Source: Chromatiales bacterium (GTDB lineage: Bacteria; Pseudomonadota; Gammaproteobacteria; Thiohalomonadales; Thiohalomonadaceae). Taken from it: a DNA stretch of 5,652 nucleotides. The notes beneath the pieces were generated by a model, which was given only the letters and a program-made list of their open reading frames with translations, did not search any database and was not told the DNA's origin. The stretch is taken from assembly GCA_029864785.1 (NCBI GenBank), contig JAOTST010000122.1, positions 1-5,652 of the forward strand. Direction: 5' to 3'. The translations under genes were made by a program, and so were the position numbers. Below, one piece after another: positions 1-5,208 of the stretch. The first letter of the stretch is position 1; every line of letters starts with the position of its first letter.

Positions 1-153
1 CAATGGAGCCGGCCCGCTTTGAACGACTTGCTTTGCTTGCTTTGCAGTTGGCATATCATTAGCAGAAGAACTGCTTGATGATGTGCTTTGTGCTGCGCAG
101 GCAGTTAGTGCTGAAGCAATCGCAGCAACTAATAGTTTCTTGTTTATATTCAT
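1..153 (-). CDS. Putative lipoprotein, N-terminal part (runs off left edge)
   Basis: The minus strand reads from an ATG at 153-151 without a stop to the window edge, giving 51 residues. It begins MNINKKLLVAAIASALTAC: two lysines, a short hydrophobic core and a lipobox LTAC with the lipidated cysteine at residue 19. The +2 residue is Ala, not Asp, so by the usual Lol rule the protein would go to the outer membrane. The next stretch is Ser/Thr-rich (six consecutive Ser at 25-30), a typical flexible linker, then a Lys/Gln/Ala-rich segment. The start lies 15 bases after the peroxidase stop on the same strand, so the two are probably co-transcribed. The ribosome binding site is weak (AGAG about 10 bases upstream). 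The mature domain is outside the window, so no function can be given. It may be a periplasm-facing partner of the peroxidase. Confidence 0.75.
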   Translation of the reverse strand, partial: MNINKKLLVAAIASALTACAAQSTSSSSSSANDMPTAKQAKQVVQSGPAPL

Positions 154-168
154 AAAATTCAGCTCTGC

Positions 169-1278
169 CTAATTACGCACATTCTTCCAATTGGCGATGG
201 GCTGATACTCTTCAGGATATTTCTCGTTAGAAACATACTGATTACCAGTCAATCTATCGCCAGAAAGAGATTCAAGGAAAGCGACCATGTCGTTCATCTC
301 ATCATTAGTAAGATGTAGTCTCTTTAGCTTTTTGCTCTTATTGCTATCTTTACCACCACCGCGGTTATAGAAAGCAACTACGCTATACAGGCTCTTAATC
401 ATGCCGTTATGCATATAAGGTCCTGTGTACTTCAACTCACGTAGAGATGGCGTCATGAACTTACCCATGTCTGAACCATCTGCCTTATGCGTTTGAACAT
501 GTGCACCTACATCACGCTTCAGGTTCATGTAATTTTCATTACCCATAAACATGTTGAAAGCAATAAATGCTTGATGACGCTGTGGATCACGGAAGATATC
601 GAAGTTTTCTGCAACACCGGTATTGTGAGCCTTACCATCAGAAAGAAGTGCGCCGTTATGACATTGAACACAACCACCTTTTCCTTTAAAGAGCTTCATG
701 CCACGCTTTGCAGAACCAGACATTCTGCCTGTATCAAACGGAGCATTTTTTGAAGTCAAAGTCTTCAGATACTCAGGAATCGCCTTACGAATGCTTCCAT
801 TTGATGGCTCTCCATAACCTGCATCTTTAAACATCTGAACATATTTAGGATCTTGCTTTACACGCTCTTGCATGAGACGCATATCCATATTCATGATGTA
901 ATCTTCTGTGAGCATCTCACGAGTCACATCATTAAGGTTGGTGCCTAAACGACCATCATGCATCCAGCTCTTCTTGTGAACGGCATTGATGACGGTTGGC
1001 GCATTACGGAAATGTTTGTTACCAGGATATCCAGGAGAGAGTGCATCACGATTTGCGAAGCCCGCTTTAGGATTGTGGCAAGTTGAACATGAAATTGCAG
1101 CATCACCCGAGAGTCGTGGATCAAAAAAGAGCCTCTTCCCTAGGGCGGCCTTCTTAGCATTAATCTTGACTTGTGGCAGCGGACCGATATCGGTTGATGC
1201 TGCATGAGCGCCCATGGCGACCCCAAATCCAAGAGCAATGGCGAGAAGACTACGTTGAGTTGATAGTCGTACACCCAT
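169..1278 (-). CDS. Periplasmic di-heme cytochrome c peroxidase (CCP/MauG superfamily)
   Basis: The 369-residue product has a signal peptide at about 1-26 (hydrophobic core, then AHA-A cleavage). Two c-type heme motifs are visible, CSTCH at 64-68 and CVQCH at 203-207, about 140 residues apart as expected for bacterial di-heme peroxidases. Supporting family blocks are KRLFFDPRLSGD (48-59), RNAPTVINA (91-99), MHDGR (106-110), MTPSLRELKYTGPYMHNG (275-292) and VVAFYNRGGG (300-309). Known members reduce hydrogen peroxide with electrons from small cytochromes or cupredoxins, while MauG-like relatives oxidise protein side chains; sequence alone does not separate these roles. A strong ribosome binding site, GGAGGA (1285-1290), supports the ATG at 1278. 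The length is normal for the family and no key heme residue is missing. It appears to be the first gene of a unit with the lipoprotein downstream. Confidence 0.93.
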   Translation of the reverse strand: MGVRLSTQRSLLAIALGFGVAMGAHAASTDIGPLPQVKINAKKAALGKRLFFDPRLSGDAAISCSTCHNPKAGFANRDALSPGYPGNKHFRNAPTVINAVHKKSWMHDGRLGTNLNDVTREMLTEDYIMNMDMRLMQERVKQDPKYVQMFKDAGYGEPSNGSIRKAIPEYLKTLTSKNAPFDTGRMSGSAKRGMKLFKGKGGCVQCHNGALLSDGKAHNTGVAENFDIFRDPQRHQAFIAFNMFMGNENYMNLKRDVGAHVQTHKADGSDMGKFMTPSLRELKYTGPYMHNGMIKSLYSVVAFYNRGGGKDSNKSKKLKRLHLTNDEMNDMVAFLESLSGDRLTGNQYVSNEKYPEEYQPIANWKNVRN

Positions 1279-1686
1279 AACTTTTCCTCCAAAGTTAACT
1301 TACGAGATTCCGCAAATGGATTCGTAAGCGTTTTCGTACAAAATAAGGTACAAAAACTACAGTTAAATTACATATATAAAAATAGCACTAGAGCAAAAGC
1401 ATATTTCAGACCAATGTTTTAATTTAATTAAATTTCCTTATAAAACATATGGCTAGATAAATTCGTAGGAAAATCCTTAGCTAAATATGTGAACAAAACG
1501 TTCTATTTTTAATGAGGTATTCGAGGTTGCCGAACAGTTTTATTCAACTGGATGTTTGACTATTTTAGAAGGTCTTTGAAACCGGCCTTAGCCCAGCAAC
1601 ATAGATAGAGATAATGCGCCATAATATGAGCCAATGACCACTCCACTTCCCTCTCCATCATCTATCGCCCAATTGGCAATCACCGT
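1279..1686. other. 408-base AT-rich divergent intergenic region
   Basis: No convincing gene is present on either strand. The segment must hold the promoter of the minus-strand peroxidase and probably that of the plus-strand pseudouridine synthase. Visible structure: a 14-base perfect AT palindrome at 1421-1434 (AATTTAATTAAATT); a short inverted repeat CAGTT-N6-AACTG at 1535-1550; and a direct repeat of TACGAA on the minus strand within about 1321-1338, which could be a regulator site. A weak minus-strand promoter guess is TTGCTC, 16 bases, TATGTA within about 1370-1400, but neither hexamer is close to consensus. A small reading frame at 1634-1690 (18 residues) overlaps the next start as ATGA and could be a leader peptide, but it lacks a well-placed ribosome binding site. 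Confidence 0.5.
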
Positions 1687-2575
1687 ATGAAGTCACCCCT
1701 ACCCATTCGCGACGGCGTCTCTCCGAGCAGGCATCAACTGCCAGAGGGTGATTGGGGTAGCATGCTGAAATTTTTACAACACTACTTTCCCCAGGTCACG
1801 ACCGAGACATGGATTACACGCATGGAAAAGGGTGAGGTGGTTGATGCCGATGGCATTCAGATCAAGCCTGACCACCCCTACCGTGCAAGGGCGATGATCT
1901 TCTACTACCGCGAGGTTGATGATGAGGCTCCCATTCCCTTTGATGAGGTGATCCTCTATCGGGACGAACATCTGCTGGTCGTAGACAAACCCCACTTTCT
2001 CCCCGTAATCCCCTCAGGTTCTTACCTGCACGAAACACTTCTAGTGCGACTCAAACGGAAACTCCAGCTTGAAGAGCTCACCCCAATCCACCGACTTGAC
2101 AGGGAGACAGCCGGGGTGATTCTATTTTCAACCAATCCGGCCAGCCGGGGACTACCACGCACTGTTTAATAACTGTGAAATCACCAAAGAGTATGAGGCA
2201 CTTGCACCGATAGGTGACCGCCCCCTGCCACTCACCTATCGCAGTCGTATCGTGAAGGGCGAGCCATTTTTTAGAATGCAGGAGTTGGCAGGAGAGCCTA
2301 ACTCCGAGACTCGTATAGAGATGATTGAGATCTTAGAGCATGGAGGCAACATCGCCCGCTATCGTCTGCGACCGGTCACCGGAAAAAAACACCAACTGCG
2401 AGTCCATCTTGCAGCGCTGGGGATCCCAATTATCAACGACCATACCTATCCTGAGTTACTGCCTCACAAGGGAGAAGATTACACGCAGCCTCTGAAACTA
2501 TTGGCAAAATCGATCGCCTTTAGAGATCCCTTCACCGATCAGCAACGATTTTTTGAGAGTGGTCGAACGCTTTAA
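1687..2575 (+). pseudogene. RluA-family RNA pseudouridine synthase, frameshifted near 2149
   Basis: Two adjacent frames together make one RluA-type enzyme of about 295 residues. These enzymes isomerise uridine to pseudouridine in rRNA or tRNA in the cytoplasm. The first part (1687-2169, 160 residues) has an S4-like RNA-binding region (about 23-77), then VVDKPHFLPV (98-107) and the catalytic motif HRLDRETAG (135-143) with nucleophile Asp138. After Arg154 the frame runs into an unrelated six-residue tail and a TAA. Reading resumes one base over at 2150 as DYHALFNNCEITKEYEAL and continues to the TAA at 2573-2575. It includes GEPFFRMQ, the family block VTGKKHQLRVHLAALGIPIINDHTYPEL (quoted here only as landmark ends VTGKK and YPEL) and a C-terminal LKLLAKSIAFRDPF. 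The change is a gain of one or loss of two bases in the GGGG at 2147-2150; loss of two would restore the usual Arg-Gly-x-Tyr. No clear ribosome binding site precedes the ATG. All else looks intact, so the lesion is recent or a sequencing error. Confidence 0.88.
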
Positions 2576-2613
2576 ATCTAGACAAACAGTAGAGACTTCG
2601 ATCAACCTACCAT

Positions 2614-2627
2614 TGGTGAATTCACCA
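2614..2627. repeat. 14-base perfect palindrome
   Basis: TGGTGAATTCACCA reads identically on both strands. It lies 39 bases after the pseudouridine synthase stop and 121 bases upstream of the -35-like element at 2748. No T-run follows, so it does not look like a terminator. It could be an operator half-pair for a dimeric regulator, or chance. Confidence 0.4.
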
Positions 2628-2683
2628 CCAAAGAAGGTACTGGCAGAAGATGGATTCATCTCTAACTCCAATTATTCTCCCTT

Positions 2684-2692
2684 CCCCCCCCC
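2684..2692 (+). repeat. C9 homopolymer within a 24-base pyrimidine tract
   Basis: Nine consecutive C sit inside an unbroken pyrimidine stretch from 2675 to 2698. The tract is intergenic, about 55 bases upstream of the first ECF-type promoter. Such runs slip during replication and are also error-prone in sequencing; no effect on a reading frame is possible here. Confidence 0.6.
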
Positions 2693-2747
2693 TTTCCCGT
2701 TTCATTTCATGCCATAGCAATATATTTCATATAATTTGAATAAAGTT

Positions 2748-2775
2748 GTAAGGATTCGACATCGGTGACGACTAA
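2748..2775 (+). promoter_or_regulatory. Predicted ECF-type promoter, copy 1
   Basis: GTAAGGATTC (2748-2757), 11 bases, then CGACTAA (2769-2775). The same two blocks with the same 11-base gap recur at 3649-3676, and little else in the flanks is shared. T before GTAAGG and A before CGACTAA are also common to both. Taking GTAAGG as -35 and CGACTA as -10 gives a 15-base spacer, in the ECF range, and a CGAC-like -10 is typical of ECF sigma factors. Transcription would begin near 2782, about 35 bases before the ATG at 2817. The sigma factor at 4256-4870 is the obvious candidate reader; this pairing is inference. Confidence 0.72.
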
Positions 2776-2816
2776 CAGGTAAGAGAGACAAAATATATCC
2801 ACATCAAGGAGAGGTT

Positions 2817-3242
2817 ATGAGCAACTTTATGAACCAGTACAACGGCCCACTGACTGGTCTACTTAAGTGGCAACAGCTAGACAAGCTGACAGACTTTCTC
2901 ACCAGCAGCGATGATGATCAATGGTATGTCTACTATGTGGGTGAAACCGTTCCTACTGAACCGCTATCGTCACAGCTGTTCAATCTGTTTACTACAGAGC
3001 TCGCTAAGCTCTTGCGTGGTGACCACCAGGAAGATTACCTGGGTATTGTCTATGTGGATGATATTGAACAGCCCAGTTTTGTGAAAATATATGATCCTAA
3101 TAATCTAGGTTCTGCCTGCGGCAGTAGTGGAATGAACGTTCTACCTGGCTGGACGATTAGCCGTTCTGCACCCGTTGATCTACAAGCCCAATTCCCCAAC
3201 CCCGGTGGCCGTCGTCGCTGGTGGAACAACCTGATCTCTTAA
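2817..3242 (+). CDS. Conserved-looking soluble protein of unknown function, 141 aa
   Basis: I do not recognise a named domain. The protein has no signal peptide and no membrane segment, so it is probably cytoplasmic. Visible blocks are an N-terminal NGPLTGLLKWQQLDKL (9-24), the aromatic strand WYVYYVGE (36-43), EDYLGIVYVDD (72-82), VKIYDPNNLGSACG (89-102), LPGWTISR (109-116) and a basic-aromatic end RRRWW (132-136). The alternation of hydrophobic strands with turns suggests a compact alpha/beta fold; one cysteine, Cys101, sits in a Gly/Ser-rich loop. The ribosome binding site AAGGAG at 2806-2811 is strong and fixes the start. It is the first gene after ECF promoter copy 1 and lies 20 bases upstream of the next gene, with which it probably forms an operon. 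Function within the putative stress response is unknown. Confidence 0.85.
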   Translation: MSNFMNQYNGPLTGLLKWQQLDKLTDFLTSSDDDQWYVYYVGETVPTEPLSSQLFNLFTTELAKLLRGDHQEDYLGIVYVDDIEQPSFVKIYDPNNLGSACGSSGMNVLPGWTISRSAPVDLQAQFPNPGGRRRWWNNLIS

Positions 3243-3262
3243 TAGATTAAAGAGGACTAAAC

Positions 3263-3634
3263 ATGAATACCCAAATCAATATAAGCGGTAAGCCGGTAAC
3301 CATCGAATTGAGTAAGGCGGCCAGTGCTGCCATGCAAAATCGCACATCTCCCCTGCTGGCCGAGATGGAACTCTATTTCAGCTGTCTGATACGCAAAAAA
3401 GTACGCTTTTATGACAACGTCGACAGCGACGATGCTGAACGGGTACATGTAAACGATGGGCTTGCTGTGCGCTTTCGTCCTGTAGCCACTCAATCTTGCA
3501 GCGTTGGTGATGTTGAAGGAGACGAGCCACCGGTGACTGATTTTCCCATCGCCAAACCAGCAGCCTTTGTCCCCCACTGGCTTCGCATCGACTACATAAA
3601 AGGTGAATGGTGTGGTGAATTTGGCTATCAATAA
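3263..3634 (+). CDS. Small protein of unknown function, 123 aa, second gene of ECF-driven unit
   Basis: No family is recognised. The product is soluble, without signal peptide or membrane helix. The most family-like parts are LLAEMELYFSCLIRKKVRF (31-49), which may be an amphipathic helix with a basic end, and a C-terminal block WLRIDYIKGEWCGEFGY (106-122). Three cysteines (41, 79, 117) are spread through the chain and do not form a CxxC motif. A clear ribosome binding site AGAGGA at 3251-3256, six bases before the ATG, supports the start. The plus-strand reading is preferred over an equally long minus-strand frame across the same bases because of this site and the 20-base gap from the upstream gene. 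Co-transcription from the promoter at 2748 is likely. Role unknown. Confidence 0.82.
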   Translation: MNTQINISGKPVTIELSKAASAAMQNRTSPLLAEMELYFSCLIRKKVRFYDNVDSDDAERVHVNDGLAVRFRPVATQSCSVGDVEGDEPPVTDFPIAKPAAFVPHWLRIDYIKGEWCGEFGYQ

Positions 3635-3648
3635 TTTTTTAATTAACT

Positions 3649-3676
3649 GTAAGGATTCACTCCATCAAACGACTAA
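3649..3676 (+). promoter_or_regulatory. Predicted ECF-type promoter, copy 2
   Basis: GTAAGGATTC (3649-3658), 11 bases, CGACTAA (3670-3676), matching the element at 2748-2775 in both blocks and in spacing. It begins 15 bases after the stop of the preceding gene and would start transcription near 3683, about 55 bases before the ATG at 3738. It therefore gives the membrane-protein gene, and possibly the sigma/anti-sigma pair beyond it, its own entry point for the same sigma factor. Confidence 0.72.
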
Positions 3677-3686
3677 TCACATGTAA

Positions 3687-3704
3687 CCGCAGATTACCCT
3701 GCGG
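3687..3704 (+). repeat. Hairpin in the 5' leader of the membrane-protein mRNA
   Basis: CCGCAG (3687-3692) and CTGCGG (3699-3704) form a perfect six-pair, GC-rich stem with a six-base loop. It lies only a few bases after the predicted start site of promoter copy 2 and 33 bases before the ATG. No U-run follows, so it is not a terminator. A stem at the extreme 5' end often protects mRNA; that role here is a guess. Confidence 0.45.
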
Positions 3705-3737
3705 ATAAAAAACCGATAACACAAAGGGAATATAAAA

Positions 3738-4157
3738 ATGAATACATTACTAAAAGGTGCATTGGCCGGACTTGCGGCGACTATCGTTCTATCCATGTTA
3801 ATGATTATGAAAGGGATGATGGGGTTAATGCCCGATGTAGACATTATCGCTATGCTCGCCGGCAAGATGGGTGGCAACGCCATGATGGGCTGGGTAGCAC
3901 ACTTCATGATTGGTGTAGTCGGTTACGGTATTGCCTACGCTCTGGTATTTAGCAAACTGGCTATTGGCAGTCATCTGGTTCGAGGAATTGCCCTTGGTAT
4001 TGCCGGATGGTTATCAATGATGGTGGCACTAATGCCTATGATGGGTGCCGGGATGTTTGGAATGGATCTCCCTAGCGGCATGATGGTCCCTGTGGCAACA
4101 ATGATGCTGCATATTATATTTGGTGCCACTCTCGGATTCGTTTACAGCAAGTTGTAA
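3738..4157 (+). CDS. Methionine-rich four-helix inner-membrane protein (DUF6789-like)
   Basis: The 139-residue product has four predicted membrane helices at about 5-24, 50-72, 80-102 and 115-136, with short loops. The pattern of a GALAGLAAT-type first helix, then MKGMMGLMP (24-32), IIAMLAGKMGG (36-46), MGWVAHFMIG (50-59) and a final LHIIFGATLGFVY (124-136), resembles the DUF6789 group of small uncharacterised membrane proteins. That assignment is from memory of the family. Twenty-three of 139 residues are methionine, many in adjacent pairs at helix ends; His55 and His125 lie within helices. The ribosome binding site AAAGGGAA (3723-3730) supports the start. It follows ECF promoter copy 2 directly. 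The methionines might bind a soft metal such as copper or act as oxidant sinks, but no member is known to me to be proven to do either. Confidence 0.85.
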   Translation: MNTLLKGALAGLAATIVLSMLMIMKGMMGLMPDVDIIAMLAGKMGGNAMMGWVAHFMIGVVGYGIAYALVFSKLAIGSHLVRGIALGIAGWLSMMVALMPMMGAGMFGMDLPSGMMVPVATMMLHIIFGATLGFVYSKL

Positions 4158-4202
4158 AATCCTAACCGCTGTCATATCACTGCACCCTGTTTCACTGATT
4201 CT

Positions 4203-4233
4203 TTGACTACGTTACAGTAGTCACCACTAGAAT
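4203..4233 (+). promoter_or_regulatory. Candidate sigma-gene promoter with inverted repeat in a 19-base spacer
   Basis: TTGACT (4203-4208) and TAGAAT (4228-4233) each match five of six housekeeping consensus bases, but are 19 bases apart, longer than the optimal 17. A perfect 7-base inverted repeat, TGACTAC (4204-4210) and GTAGTCA (4217-4223) with a 6-base loop, overlaps the -35 and fills much of the spacer. Long spacers containing a dyad are the hallmark of MerR-family activated promoters, although here the dyad centre sits a little closer to the -35 than in classic cases. A start site near 4240 would fall after the ATG at 4238 and before the one at 4256. No MerR-type gene is in the window. 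Confidence 0.38.
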
Positions 4234-4243
4234 AAAAATGAAC

Positions 4244-4247
4244 AGGA
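4244..4247 (+). promoter_or_regulatory. Ribosome binding site choosing the sigma factor start at 4256
   Basis: AGGA lies 8 bases before the ATG at 4256. The in-frame ATG at 4238, six codons earlier, is preceded only by an A-rich sequence with no such site, so 4256 is the preferred start. Confidence 0.6.
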
Positions 4248-4255
4248 TATTTAAA

Positions 4256-4870
4256 ATGGAAGGTGGACTCCTGAACAATGAACAGCAACCGACATCAGAA
4301 AGTTTCACCGATATTGATCTCACTAAACTGAGAACTGAGATGCTGCGTTTTGCAACATTACAATTACGTGATTCAACATCTGCCGAAGATGCCGTTCAAG
4401 AGGCGCTCTCTGCCGCTTTTGTTGCTAAAGACAAGTTTGAAGGTCGTGCAAAAGTACGCAGCTGGGTCTTTTCCATACTACGTAACAAAATTATCGACAT
4501 TATCCGTGAGCGGGCACGGCATCCATCACAGAGCCTTACTCAGGAAGATGGTAGTGAGGATGAGCTGAACGAACTATTTGATGAAAATGGTCGCTGGCGC
4601 AAGGATGTTCAACCCTCCAGCTGGGGTCAACCGGAAGAGACCTACAGCAATGATCAATTTATGAAGATTTTCGAGATATGTCTGAAGACCATGAAAGAGA
4701 AAGTTGCGCGCGTCTTTATGATGCGTGAATTTCTTGGTCTAGAGACATCAGATATATGTACTGAACTTAACATTAGTGAAAGCAACTGTTGGGTCATACT
4801 CCACCGAGGCCGTTCTCGCCTTCGTCTCTGCCTGGAAAATGGCTGGATAAACAATGAGGAGATAACATGA
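4256..4870 (+). CDS. ECF (group IV) RNA polymerase sigma factor
   Basis: The 204-residue product (210 if the ATG at 4238 is used) has the two-domain ECF layout. Region 2 carries AEDAVQEALSAAFVAKDKFEG and KVRSWVFSILRNKIIDIIRERAR-type sequence (about residues 43-88 from the 4256 start), which contacts core polymerase and the -10. An acidic linker follows (about 95-132, with GRW and a second Trp). Region 4 then ends in the helix-turn-helix LETSDICTELNISESNCWVILHRGRSRLR-like segment (about 162-191) that reads the -35. The Trp-containing linker recalls the TIGR02943 group, from memory. The last codons overlap the anti-sigma start by 4 bases, implying coupled translation of sigma and inhibitor. Likely targets are the twin elements at 2748 and 3649. 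No copy of that element precedes this gene, so autoregulation, if any, would be by read-through from 3649. Confidence 0.93.
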   Translation: MEGGLLNNEQQPTSESFTDIDLTKLRTEMLRFATLQLRDSTSAEDAVQEALSAAFVAKDKFEGRAKVRSWVFSILRNKIIDIIRERARHPSQSLTQEDGSEDELNELFDENGRWRKDVQPSSWGQPEETYSNDQFMKIFEICLKTMKEKVARVFMMREFLGLETSDICTELNISESNCWVILHRGRSRLRLCLENGWINNEEIT

Positions 4871-5052
4871 TGCTAAATTGTAAAAATGCGACCAAATTGA
4901 TGTCACAAGCACAGGATCGTCCACTATTCCTCAAAGAGCGTATCTCCTTACGATTTCATTTAATGATGTGTTCTGGATGTAACAACTACAACCAACAGAT
5001 GTTCCTTATCCGTAAGGCATGTCGTCACATGGGGGGTAGATCAAAAGAGTAG
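4867..5052 (+). CDS. Minimal zinc-finger (zf-HC2 / ZAS) anti-sigma factor, 61 aa
   Basis: This tiny protein has Cys5, then His31-x3-Cys35-x2-Cys38 (HLMMCSGC), the zinc site of ZAS anti-sigma factors, plus an extra Cys52. The spacing Cys-x25-His-x3-Cys-x2-Cys equals that reported for RsrA (C11, H37, C41, C44), where oxidation releases zinc and frees the sigma factor; in ChrR the first ligand is a His instead. There is no membrane segment and no C-terminal sensor domain, so it would act in the cytoplasm as an almost bare sigma-binding domain. Ribosome binding site GAGGAG (4856-4861) lies inside the sigma gene; the start is ATG 4867 or the adjacent ATG 4870. ATGA overlap with the sigma stop favours balanced synthesis. 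Partner specificity and redox sensing are inferred from arrangement and motif, not shown. Confidence 0.88.
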   Translation: MMLNCKNATKLMSQAQDRPLFLKERISLRFHLMMCSGCNNYNQQMFLIRKACRHMGGRSKE

Positions 5053-5077
5053 TTAGATCCGGCCCCTTTAATTTTTT
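5031..5077 (+). terminator. Possible intrinsic terminator at the end of the anti-sigma gene
   Basis: GGGG within the G6 run at 5031-5036 can pair with CCCC (5063-5066), and GATC (5039-5042) with GATC (5056-5059), giving an interrupted stem around a 13-base loop. It is followed by TTTAATTTTTT (5067-5077). The stem overlaps the last codons of the anti-sigma gene and the internal loop makes it imperfect, so strength is uncertain. Confidence 0.4.
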
Positions 5078-5166
5078 CCTATAGGTTAGCTGACATAAAA
5101 TATCCATAATTAATTAGCAATGGTCTCATCACAAATAAATATACTTTATCGACATTCGCATCCGAC

Positions 5167-5188
5167 TTGGTTTTTAATCATCAACCAA
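5167..5188. repeat. Inverted repeat between convergent genes
   Basis: TTGGTT (5167-5172) and AACCAA (5183-5188) can form a six-pair stem with a ten-base loop, in the 156-base gap between the convergent anti-sigma and CZB genes. Neither strand has a T-run directly after the stem, so a terminator role is weakly supported. Confidence 0.3.
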
Positions 5189-5208
5189 AAGCTAAAAAAA
5201 ACGTTTTC

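Noticed and set aside
1463..1480. CTAAGGATTT on the minus strand as a further ECF element
   Set aside because: It shares AAGGATT, but no CGACTAA follows at the required distance and no minus-strand gene starts nearby.
1491..1503. GAAC-N5-GTTC inverted sequence resembling a LexA box
   Set aside because: The Gram-positive SOS box needs a 4-base gap and the gammaproteobacterial box is CTGT-N8-ACAG; neither fits, and no SOS gene is adjacent.
1555..1561. TTGACT-like -35 in the gap before the pseudouridine synthase
   Set aside because: No acceptable -10 lies 16-18 bases downstream.
1634..1690. 18-residue frame upstream of the pseudouridine synthase, overlapping its ATG as ATGA
   Set aside because: The nearest purine motif (GAG) is only three bases before its ATG, the peptide is low in complexity (Pro/Ser-rich), and nothing else supports translation. 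It is mentioned as a possible leader but not called.
2582..2653. Short open stretch on the plus strand after the pseudouridine synthase stop, with a protein-like end, and a 53-codon minus-strand frame across the same region
   Set aside because: The plus-strand stretch has no start codon, and the minus-strand frame overlaps the pseudouridine synthase end and has no ribosome binding site. Neither can be told from chance without a database search.
3257..3631. Long minus-strand frame opposite the gene at 3263-3634
   Set aside because: The plus-strand gene has a good ribosome binding site and operon spacing; the minus-strand frame has neither and reads as a shadow.
4152..4180. TTGTAAAATCC after the membrane-protein gene as a third ECF -35
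   Set aside because: It matches only the first six bases, and the position 11 bases on does not resemble CGACTAA.
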